Shown piece by piece: positions 25,864 through 33,484 of a DNA stretch of 64,000 nt; position 1 is the first letter of the stretch; every line of letters starts with the position of its first letter. The position numbers were made by a program, and so were the translations under genes. This stretch comes from Mangrovihabitans endophyticus (GTDB taxonomy: Bacteria; Actinomycetota; Actinomycetes; Mycobacteriales; Micromonosporaceae). A model generated the notes under the pieces. That model had not been told where the DNA came from, searched no databases, and worked only from the letters and a program-made list of their open reading frames with translations. The stretch is taken from positions 793,720-857,719 of the forward strand of contig NZ_BMMX01000001.1 in the NCBI RefSeq assembly GCF_014646155.1. The letters run 5' to 3'.

Positions 25864-25877
25864 TGGAATCGATACCA
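25864..25877. promoter_or_regulatory. LacI-type operator between GH84 and tandem-MBL genes
   Basis: TGGAATCGATACCA, one base away from a perfect palindrome with a central CG, the hallmark of LacI-family sites. It lies 8 bp before the MBL start codon and 93 bp from the divergent GH84 start, so it can control both directions and, through the MBL-lacI operon, the repressor itself. Confidence 0.85.
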
Positions 25878-25884
25878 TCGTGAC

Positions 25885-27792
25885 ATGCCCGACCATGCCG
25901 CGCCCGATGCCGAGAAGCCGGTCACCGAGGTCGCTCCCGGCGTCTTCCGGATCGCCGACACCTGCCACGTCTACGTCGTCCGTGCCCCGGACGAGGCCGG
26001 ACCGGCCCACGCCGGCACCGCGGTCGCCATCGACTTCGGTTCCGGGCGCGTCCTGGATCATCTCGCCGAGATGGGCGTCGACCGCATCACCGACGTCCTG
26101 ATGACGCACCACCACCGCGACCAGGGACAGGGCCTGCCACGTGCGGTCGCCGCGGGCATCCGGGTGCACGTGCCGCCGGTGGAGCGTGACCACTTCGCGG
26201 AGTTGGACGAGGTCTGGGCCGGGCACGCCGTCTACAACGACTACAACCTGCGGCAGGAGAGGTTCTCGCTGTTGGAGTCGGTGCCGGTGGCCGAGGTGGT
26301 GCCGGAGTACCGCCGGTGCGACTACGCTGGCACCACCGTGGAAGTGGTGCCGACGCCGGGGCACACCACCGGGTCGGTCAGCTACCTGATGGAACGCGAC
26401 GGCCGCCGGATCGCCTTCACCGGAGACCTGATCCACTCGCCCGGCAGGGTGTGGTCGCTGGCCGCCACCCAGTGGTCATTCACCGAGAACGAGGGCCCGG
26501 CGATGACCGTGCTCAGCAGCCTTCAGCTCGCCGCCCGCGACCTCGACCTGCTGCTGCCCTCGCACGGCGCGCCGATCACCGAGCCCGCCGCCGCGCTGAG
26601 ACTGCTGGCGCGGCGGATGAACACGTACGTCGACACGCGCCGCGCGCGGCCCTGGGACCTGCCGAAGCTGTTGGAGGACCCGTTCACCCGGGTCACCGAG
26701 CACCTGCTGATGAATCGCGGCAGCCAGTCGTACAGCTATGTGTTGCTCTCGGCCGGCGGCGCGGCGCTGCTCTTCGACTTCGGCTACGACATGATGACCG
26801 GGTTGCCGCCGGGCGCGGACCGGGCGTCCCGGCGGCCATGGCTGGCGTCACTGCCGGCGCTGCGGCAGCGGTACGGGGTGACCGCGGTCGAGGTGGCCGT
26901 CCCGACCCACTATCACGATGACCACGTGGCCGGCATGAACCTGCTCCGCGACGTGGAGGGCACCGAGATCTGGGCTCCTGGCCACGTCGCCGACGTGCTG
27001 GAGAATCCGCTCTGGGAGGATCTGCCGTGCACCTGGTACGACCCGGTCCCGGTGGACCGCCGGCTGGCCCTGAACGGCACGGTCCGCTGGCGCGAGTACG
27101 ACATCACCGTCTACGACCAGCCCGGCCACACCCGCTACGCGGCGGCCTACGTGTTCACCGTGGACGGGGTCAAGGTGCTCGTCTCCGGCGACCAGCAGAC
27201 CGGCACCGGGGAGCCCGGCGGTCCGCGGGAGATCCTGAACTACCAGTACCGCAACCAGTTCCGCCTCGGCGACTACACCGCCAGCGCCCGGCTGTACCGG
27301 CAGGTGGCCCCGCGGCTGATGATCTCCGGCCACTGGGCGCCGCGCTGGGTGGACGAGGCGTACCTGGACTTGCTGGACCAGGTCGCGGCCGAGCAGGAGC
27401 GGGTGCACCGCGACCTGCTGCCGCTGGAGGAGTTGGCCATCGGCGTGGACGGGGTGCTGGCCAGGATCGCGCCGTACCACTCGCGGGCCGCCCCGGGGGA
27501 GGTTCTCCGGTTTCGCGTGAGCTTGAGCAATCCCCTACGCTCTGCGCAGAGAGCCGTGATCCGTCCGGTGGTTCCGGTGGGCTGGGTCGCCACGCCGGAG
27601 ACCGTCGTCGTCACCCTGCCGCCGCTGGGGCACGAGGTGGTCCATTTCGCGACGACCGCCGGTGCGCCGCGCCTGCGGGCCCGGCTCGCCGTCGACGTGC
27701 GCATCGGGGAACTCCACCTGGGCCAGCACGCGGAGGCAGTGGTGGACGTGACGAAGCCCCATGCGGGCATGACGGGAACGGGTGCCGGATGA
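25885..27792 (+). CDS. Tandem metallo-beta-lactamase-fold protein with C-terminal Ig-like domain
   Basis: 635 residues with two complete MBL domains in one chain. Domain 1 has THHHRDQG (His75, His77, Asp79), PTPGHT (His160), TGD (Asp181) and PSHGAP (His227); the usual last His of HxHxDH is Gln80. Domain 2 has THYHDDH (342-347), QPGHT (His414), SGDQ (Asp436) and SGHWAP (His483). Residues ~510-635 look like a beta-sandwich (NEW3/Ig-like). No signal peptide. MBL-fold enzymes hydrolyse lactones, thioesters, sulfate esters or phosphodiesters; none can be chosen here. No Shine-Dalgarno precedes the ATG and the operator ends 8 bp before it, so a leaderless transcript is likely. Translationally coupled to the LacI gene. 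Confidence 0.8.
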   Translation: MPDHAAPDAEKPVTEVAPGVFRIADTCHVYVVRAPDEAGPAHAGTAVAIDFGSGRVLDHLAEMGVDRITDVLMTHHHRDQGQGLPRAVAAGIRVHVPPVERDHFAELDEVWAGHAVYNDYNLRQERFSLLESVPVAEVVPEYRRCDYAGTTVEVVPTPGHTTGSVSYLMERDGRRIAFTGDLIHSPGRVWSLAATQWSFTENEGPAMTVLSSLQLAARDLDLLLPSHGAPITEPAAALRLLARRMNTYVDTRRARPWDLPKLLEDPFTRVTEHLLMNRGSQSYSYVLLSAGGAALLFDFGYDMMTGLPPGADRASRRPWLASLPALRQRYGVTAVEVAVPTHYHDDHVAGMNLLRDVEGTEIWAPGHVADVLENPLWEDLPCTWYDPVPVDRRLALNGTVRWREYDITVYDQPGHTRYAAAYVFTVDGVKVLVSGDQQTGTGEPGGPREILNYQYRNQFRLGDYTASARLYRQVAPRLMISGHWAPRWVDEAYLDLLDQVAAEQERVHRDLLPLEELAIGVDGVLARIAPYHSRAAPGEVLRFRVSLSNPLRSAQRAVIRPVVPVGWVATPETVVVTLPPLGHEVVHFATTAGAPRLRARLAVDVRIGELHLGQHAEAVVDVTKPHAGMTGTGAG

Positions 27793-28841
27793 GCAGTGGT
27801 CGGGCTGGGGAACCGGGGCCGGAGTCGGATCGCCGGGCCACCATCAAGGAGGTCGCCGAGGCGGCGGGAGTGTCCCGGTCGACGGCATCCCGCGCGCTGA
27901 CCGGCCACGGGTACGCCGCGCCCCAGGTGCGCGACCGGGTCCGGGCGATCGCCCGCGAGCTCGGGTATGTTCCCGACGCCACCGCACGTCACCTGCGTCG
28001 GCAGGCCAGCCAGTCGCTCGGGGTGCTGGTGTCGGACCTGAGCAACCCGTTCTACGCCGGGCTGGCCGCCGGGATCAGCCAGCAGGCCCGGCGCCGGGAG
28101 TACACGATGATGCTGGCCGACGACGGCGGTTCCCCCGACGTGGAGGCGGAGGTGGCCGAGGCGTTCGTCGCGCTGCGGGTCGCCGGGGTGATCGTGACGC
28201 CGGTCTCCGCACAGGTCAGTGAATATCTGACCCGGCACCGGATCCCGGTGGTCGAGGTGGACCGGCAGTTCTCGGCGGGCGCTTGCGATGCGGTGCTGGT
28301 CGACAACGCCAGCGCCGCGCGGACGCTCACCGGTCAGTTGCTGCAGCTCGGCCACCGGCGGATCGCGCTGGTGACCGACGAGCGCCACTGGACCACGGGC
28401 CGGGATCGTCTCGCCGGCTACCGGGATGCGTTCGCCGTGGCCGGTGTCCCGGTCGACGACTCGCTTGTTGTCACCGCGGGCTGGGACGTCGACGCGGCCC
28501 GGGTCGAGGTGGCGCGGCTGTTGGATCGGCCGGAGCCGCCGACCGCGGTCTTCGCGGCGAACAACGTGCTGGCCGAGGCGGTCTGGCGGGCCGCGGACGA
28601 GCGCGGCTTCACCATCCCCGACCGGTTGAGCCTGGTCACCTTCGACGACGTGTCGTGGATGAGCATGGTCCGGCCCGGGGTGACCGCGGTGTCGCAGGAC
28701 GCGGTGGCCTTGGGCGAAGCGTCGGTCTCACAATTGTGTGAACGTATCCAGTCGCCGACCGCTCCGGTTCGGACCGTGCTGCTCTCCGCCACCATCGTGC
28801 CTCGGACGTCCACAGCGCCGCCGCCCAGCACCTCCCGCTGA
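27789..28841 (+). CDS. LacI-family transcriptional repressor of the glycan locus
   Basis: 350 residues. The helix-turn-helix is ATIKEVAEAAGVSRSTASRALTGHGY (residues ~17-42), followed by the hinge YVPDATARHLRRQASQSLGVLVSDLSNPFYAGLAAGI. A periplasmic-binding-like effector domain contains ITP-like GVIVTPVSAQ, VDNASAARTLTGQLLQLGHRRIALVTD and ERGFTIPDRLSLVTFDDVSW. It overlaps the tandem MBL gene by ATGA. Nearby palindromes of the form TGGTATCGATACCA fit a LacI dimer. The inducer is unknown, probably a mono- or disaccharide from the imported glycan. A strong terminator follows. Confidence 0.93.
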   Translation: MSSGRAGEPGPESDRRATIKEVAEAAGVSRSTASRALTGHGYAAPQVRDRVRAIARELGYVPDATARHLRRQASQSLGVLVSDLSNPFYAGLAAGISQQARRREYTMMLADDGGSPDVEAEVAEAFVALRVAGVIVTPVSAQVSEYLTRHRIPVVEVDRQFSAGACDAVLVDNASAARTLTGQLLQLGHRRIALVTDERHWTTGRDRLAGYRDAFAVAGVPVDDSLVVTAGWDVDAARVEVARLLDRPEPPTAVFAANNVLAEAVWRAADERGFTIPDRLSLVTFDDVSWMSMVRPGVTAVSQDAVALGEASVSQLCERIQSPTAPVRTVLLSATIVPRTSTAPPPSTSR

Positions 28842-28847
28842 ACCCCG

Positions 28848-28888
28848 GTACGCAGCTCAGCCGCCATGTGGGTGGCTGAGCTGCGTAC
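28848..28888 (+). terminator. Terminator hairpin after the LacI gene
   Basis: A perfect 15-bp inverted repeat, GTACGCAGCTCAGCC at 28848-28862 and its complement at 28874-28888, with an 11-base loop, starts 7 bp after the LacI stop codon. A short TTAT follows. It separates the MBL-lacI operon from the next promoter. Confidence 0.85.
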
Positions 28889-28949
28889 TTATGGGGTTCT
28901 GCCCACGGCGTCGCGAGCCTGAAACCGGGTTTCGTGGCGATCGCCTCAC

Positions 28950-28998
28950 TTGACGATCACGGGCGACGCTCCTTAGGCTCTGCCTGGAATCGATCCCA
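28950..28998 (+). promoter_or_regulatory. Promoter and LacI operator before the ROK-SIS / alpha-mannosidase operon
   Basis: TTGACG (28950-28955) and TAGGCT (28974-28979) with an 18-bp spacer form a plausible promoter. TGGAATCGATCCCA at 28985-28998 begins about six bases after the -10 box, so it covers the expected transcription start, an ideal place for repression. The ROK-SIS start codon lies 80 bp further on. Confidence 0.75.
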
Positions 28999-29078
28999 TA
29001 TCGGTTCCTCTTGCCGGCGCGACCACCCCTCGCCTTCCGACAGGGGCGGCGCCCCGCCGACGCCACGGAGTGATCCAG

Positions 29079-30737
29079 ATGACCGACCCTGCCCCGGTGG
29101 ACCCCGGCGACGACTCCAGCCCGGTCCTCGCCCTCGACATCGGCGGGACCAAGCTGGCCGTGGCGGTGGTCACCGCGGACGGGACGACCCACGGATCCCT
29201 CGTCGCGCCCACCCCGCACACCGGCGACTGGCGAGTTGCCGTGGACCTCCTGTTCGACCTGGGCCGCCGGGCGCTCGCACGGGCCGGGCTCGGCGAGGCC
29301 GCCGCGGTGGGCATCTCCTGCGGCGGCCCGCTGGACGCGGAGGCGGGCGTGCTGCTCTGCCCGCCTCACCTGCCGGGTTGGATCGACGTGCCGATCGGGC
29401 CGCTGGCGGCCGAGGCATTCGGCGCCCCGTTCGCACTGGAGAACGACGCGACCTCGGCGGCCGTGGCCGAATACCGGCTCGGCGCCGGCCGGGGCACCCA
29501 CACCATGCTGTACCTGACCGTGTCGACCGGCATCGGCGGCGGCGCGGTGGTCGGCGGCGCCCTGCACCGCGGCGCGGCCGGCAACGGCGGCGAGTTCGGG
29601 CACATCACCGTCCATCGCGGCGGCCGCAGATGCAGTTGCGGGCGGCGCGGCTGCGTCGAGGCGTACGCCTCCGGCACCTCGATCGCCGCCCGGGCCCGGG
29701 AGGCTCTGGCCGCCGGGGCCGAGTCGGCCCTGGGCGTACTGACCGCGCCGACCGCGGCCGACGTCGCCGCCGCGGCTGCCGACGGCGATCCGTTGGCCAC
29801 CGCGATCTGGGCCGAGGCGGTGGAACTCCTCGGGGTCGCCGTCACCGACCTCGTCAACGTCTTCGAACCCGACGCCGTGGTCCTCGGCGGCGGGGTGACC
29901 CGGTCCGGTGCGATGCTGCTCGACCCGGTGCGCGCGCAGGTCGGCGCCGAAGCGATGACGCCGGCGGCGGGTGCCGCCCGCGTGGCCCTCGCCGCTCTCG
30001 GCGACGAGGTCTGCGTGGTCGGCGCCGGGCTGATCGGACACGCCCTGCTGGGCGGCGTCGACCCGACCGGACCGCCACGGCGCGCCCATCACCACGCCAC
30101 ACCGACCACCCCGCCGCCGCGCGGGATCACCCTCGCGACGATCGGGAGCGACACCATGTCCGACTGGCTGGCCACCCAACTCGGCGAACACCGCAGCGTC
30201 GCCGAGGCGACCGGCGACCTGGCCGAGGAGATCCGTGCGGCCGGTGAGCTGATCTGCACCCGGCTCGCCGCCGGCGGCACCGTGTGGAGTTTCGGCAACG
30301 GCGGCAGCGCCGCCGACGCCCAGCACCTCACCGGCGAACTGGTCGGACACTATCGGCGTGACCGGCGTCCGTTGGCCGCGGTCACCCTCAGCACCGACCC
30401 GAGCGCCATGACGTGCATCGCCAACGACTACACGTACGAGGAGGTGTTCCGCCGCCAAGTCGAGGCGCTGGCCCGGCCGGGCGACGTGGTGGTGGCCTTC
30501 AGCACCTCCGGCCGGTCACCGAACATCGTCACGGCGCTCGCCGCCGCCCAGCGCCGTGGCGCCACCACGCTGCTGTTCGGCGCCGGTGACGGCGGTCCGG
30601 CCGGGATGCACGCGGACCGGGCGTTGCTGGTTCCCGCCAAGAGCACCCAGCGCATCCAGGAGATGCATACCCTGATGCTGCACGTGATCAGCGAGATGGT
30701 CGACGCGTGGGCGGCCGGAGAGGAGCCGACCGCATGA
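29079..30737 (+). CDS. ROK-family sugar kinase fused to GmhA-type SIS sugar-phosphate isomerase
   Basis: 552 residues. The ROK kinase part (~14-325) has DIGGTK (20-25), the ENDATSAAVAE segment, GNGGEFGHITV and the zinc motif CSCGRRGCVE (185-194). A Pro/His-rich linker (~326-356) leads to an SIS domain (~375-550) closely resembling sedoheptulose-7-phosphate isomerase GmhA: FGNGGSAADAQHLTGELVGHY, LSTDPSAMTCIANDYTYEEVFRRQVEAL, FSTSGRSPN and RIQEMH. The chain could phosphorylate an aldose and isomerise the phosphate. An in-frame ATG at 30156 (residue 360), preceded by GGGAG, sits exactly at the SIS boundary and could give a separate SIS protein. ATG 29079 has GGAG at a good distance. It overlaps the next gene (ATGA). 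Confidence 0.88.
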   Translation: MTDPAPVDPGDDSSPVLALDIGGTKLAVAVVTADGTTHGSLVAPTPHTGDWRVAVDLLFDLGRRALARAGLGEAAAVGISCGGPLDAEAGVLLCPPHLPGWIDVPIGPLAAEAFGAPFALENDATSAAVAEYRLGAGRGTHTMLYLTVSTGIGGGAVVGGALHRGAAGNGGEFGHITVHRGGRRCSCGRRGCVEAYASGTSIAARAREALAAGAESALGVLTAPTAADVAAAAADGDPLATAIWAEAVELLGVAVTDLVNVFEPDAVVLGGGVTRSGAMLLDPVRAQVGAEAMTPAAGAARVALAALGDEVCVVGAGLIGHALLGGVDPTGPPRRAHHHATPTTPPPRGITLATIGSDTMSDWLATQLGEHRSVAEATGDLAEEIRAAGELICTRLAAGGTVWSFGNGGSAADAQHLTGELVGHYRRDRRPLAAVTLSTDPSAMTCIANDYTYEEVFRRQVEALARPGDVVVAFSTSGRSPNIVTALAAAQRRGATTLLFGAGDGGPAGMHADRALLVPAKSTQRIQEMHTLMLHVISEMVDAWAAGEEPTA

Positions 30738-33478
30738 CCGGCCACCACCCGGATTCGTGCCCCGACGCGGTCCCGCCGGCCCCGATCGCCAACGCGCCCA
30801 ACGGCGACCAGCCGGCCGGGCTGCCCGCCGGAGTGCGCCCCGCGGCCACCCCCGACCGGACACTGCACATGGTCGGCAACGCCCACCTCGACCCGGTCTG
30901 GCTCTGGCCATGGCAGGAGGGCTATCAGGAAGCCCGGGCCACGTTCTGGTCGGCGATCCACCGGATGGACGAGTACCCGGACTTCGTCTTCACCTGCGAT
31001 CAGGTGGTCCTGCTCGCCTGGGTGGAGGAGTCCGATCCGGAGCTGTTCGCGCGGATCCGCGAACGGGTCGCCGACGGGCGCTGGCAACTGGTCGGTGGCT
31101 GGTGGGTCGAGCCGGACTGCAACATGCCCTCCGGAGAGTCCTTCGTCCGGCAGGGGCTGCTCGGCCAGCGCTGGCTGCATAGCCGGTTCGGCGTCACCGC
31201 CACCGTCGGGATGAACGTCGACCCCTTCGGCCATCAGGGGATGCTGCCGCAGATTCTGCGGGGCCAGGGCCTACGCGCGTACTGCTTCATGCGGCCCGGT
31301 CCGCACGAGACGAGCCTTTCCGGTACGGCGTTCTGGTGGGAGTCCCCGGACGGCTCGCGAGTGCTGGCCTACCGGATCCCGCACGAGTACTGCAGTCCGC
31401 CCGGGGACGTCGGCGGTCAGGCCGACAAGTCGCTCGGCATCGTGGACCGCGACCTCGGCGACCTGATGGTCTTCTTCGGGGTGGGCAATCACGGCGGCGG
31501 GCCGACCCGGGCGAACATCGAATCCATCCACCGGTACGACCGGATGGGCACCTACGGCCGGATGGAGATCTCCTCCCCGAACCGGTACCTGGACGCGCTC
31601 GCCGAGCGGCTGGGCGACCAGGGCATGGCGCAGCTTCCGGTCTGGCGTGGTGACTTGCAGTTGCACGCCCCGGGCTGTTATTCGGCTCACTCCGGGATCA
31701 AACTCTGGCAGCGCCGGGCGCAGGCGGCGGTGCTGTCCGCCGAGCGATGGGCGGCGGTCGGTGCGAGCCTGTTCGATCTGCCCTACCCGGCCGCGGACCT
31801 GGACCGGGCCTGGCGGCAGATCCTGTTCAACCAGTTCCACGACGTGCTACCCGGTTCGGCCATCGAGAGCGCCTACGACGACGCCCGCGACCAGCTCGGC
31901 GAGGCGGTAGCCACGGCCAAGCGGATCGTGGTGCGGGTGCAGAACGTGATCGCCCGCCACGTCGATGTGCCGTTGGCCGCGGGAACTCAGCCGGTGCTGG
32001 TGTTCAATCCGCATCCGTGGCAGGTCACCATGCCGGTGGAGCTCCAATATGGAGCGCAACCCACCGGGGTGCATGTGGTCGACGCGGACGGGCGTCCCAC
32101 GCCGTCACAGCCGACCCAGTCGGTGGCGACCACCGATGACCGGTCTCGCGGCGCGACAGTCTTCGAAGCGGTGGTGCCGGCCCTGGGATACCGGTTGTAC
32201 CGGCTGCGATCCGGTGCCGAGCCGGACGGCGCGCCGCCGGCGGACCGCCCCGCCGCCCCGCTGCGGGCGAGCCGGACGGTGTTGGAGAACGACCTGCTCC
32301 GGGTCGAGATCGATGCGGAGACCGGTTGGCTGCGGTCGTTGCGCGACAAGCGGACGGGTGTGGACCTGGTCGCCGGCGCGGGCGGTGAGCATACCCAGAT
32401 CTGTCAGGACCCGACCGACACGTGGGGGCACCGGGTGCAGTCGTACCGGTGGCCGGGCACACCGATGCGGACCACCCGGATCGTGTTGCGCGAGTCCGGA
32501 CCGTTGCGAGCCCGGTTGCGGGTGGAGCGCGCCTGGGGTCGCTCGCGCGTGGTGGAGGAGTTCCTCCTCGGGCACCGCGCGGACGCCGTGGAGGTTCGGG
32601 TCACCATCGACTGGCGGGAGGAAGCCCACCTGCTGAAGTTGTGCTTTCCGACCGCGCTGGCCGACCCGGTGGCCCGCTACGAGGTGCCGTTCGGCAGCAT
32701 CGAACGCCCGGTCGACGGCAGGGAGAACCCGGGACAGTCCTGGGTGGACCTGACCGGGACGGTGGCCGGTCGGCCGGCCGGGCTGACGGTGGTCAACAAC
32801 GCCAAGCACGGCTACGACACGTCGCCCGGCACGCCCGGCGCGGAGGGGCCCAGCATCGGGATCACGGCGGTGCGCAGCCCGGTCTACTCCTGGCACGATC
32901 CCCGGCGGCTCGACCCGGACGGCTTCTATTCCTATCAGGATCAGGGCATACAGTCGTTCCGGTACCTCATGGTCCCGCACGCCGGTGACTGGCGGCAGGC
33001 CGATCCGCATCGTCGCGCCGCCGAGTTGGGCGCGCCGGTCCGAGCCATGCTGGAGAGCTTCCATCCCGGTGCGCTGCCGGCGCGGCAGAGCTACCTCGAC
33101 GACGGCGGCGGGCCGGTGACGGTGACCGCGGTGAAGGGCCACGAGGACGGCGGCGATTCCCCGGACCTGGTGGTGCGGGCCGCGGAGACGACCGGTCGCC
33201 CGGTGCGGGCCCGGATCGCGGTGCCGTTGCTGGGGCGCGTATTCACCGCCGACTTCGGCGCGCACCAACTGCGGACATTCGTGGTGCCGGCCGACGGCGG
33301 TCCGGTCCGCGAGGTCGACCTGATCGAGTGGGACCTGCCGTCGTCCGGCCCGGTGGTGTCCGAGCCGATCGCCGCGGCGCCGCGCGGACCGGCTCGCGGC
33401 GTCACCGATCCGGACGCCTCGGATGCGACATCGCCGGCCGAACGCCTGTCCCCGGGACAGAGCCGCAGGGGCGACTGA
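30734..33478 (+). CDS. Glycoside hydrolase family 38 alpha-mannosidase
   Basis: 914 residues, typical for bacterial GH38. HMVGNAHLDPVWLWPW provides zinc ligands His51 and Asp53, GMNVDPFGHQG the nucleophile Asp163, FGVGNHGGGPT the substrate loop, and FNQFHDVLPGSAI the last zinc ligand His369. A long beta-sandwich region follows. There is no signal peptide, so it acts on imported alpha-mannosides. About 43 N-terminal residues before the domain are low complexity; the start is fixed by its ATGA overlap with the ROK-SIS stop. Beside GH84, this points to a mannose- and GlcNAc-containing glycan such as an N-glycan fragment. The last ~45 residues are Pro/Ala/Gly-rich and probably disordered. Confidence 0.93.
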   Translation: MTGHHPDSCPDAVPPAPIANAPNGDQPAGLPAGVRPAATPDRTLHMVGNAHLDPVWLWPWQEGYQEARATFWSAIHRMDEYPDFVFTCDQVVLLAWVEESDPELFARIRERVADGRWQLVGGWWVEPDCNMPSGESFVRQGLLGQRWLHSRFGVTATVGMNVDPFGHQGMLPQILRGQGLRAYCFMRPGPHETSLSGTAFWWESPDGSRVLAYRIPHEYCSPPGDVGGQADKSLGIVDRDLGDLMVFFGVGNHGGGPTRANIESIHRYDRMGTYGRMEISSPNRYLDALAERLGDQGMAQLPVWRGDLQLHAPGCYSAHSGIKLWQRRAQAAVLSAERWAAVGASLFDLPYPAADLDRAWRQILFNQFHDVLPGSAIESAYDDARDQLGEAVATAKRIVVRVQNVIARHVDVPLAAGTQPVLVFNPHPWQVTMPVELQYGAQPTGVHVVDADGRPTPSQPTQSVATTDDRSRGATVFEAVVPALGYRLYRLRSGAEPDGAPPADRPAAPLRASRTVLENDLLRVEIDAETGWLRSLRDKRTGVDLVAGAGGEHTQICQDPTDTWGHRVQSYRWPGTPMRTTRIVLRESGPLRARLRVERAWGRSRVVEEFLLGHRADAVEVRVTIDWREEAHLLKLCFPTALADPVARYEVPFGSIERPVDGRENPGQSWVDLTGTVAGRPAGLTVVNNAKHGYDTSPGTPGAEGPSIGITAVRSPVYSWHDPRRLDPDGFYSYQDQGIQSFRYLMVPHAGDWRQADPHRRAAELGAPVRAMLESFHPGALPARQSYLDDGGGPVTVTAVKGHEDGGDSPDLVVRAAETTGRPVRARIAVPLLGRVFTADFGAHQLRTFVVPADGGPVREVDLIEWDLPSSGPVVSEPIAAAPRGPARGVTDPDASDATSPAERLSPGQSRRGD

Positions 33479-33484
33479 CGGCGC

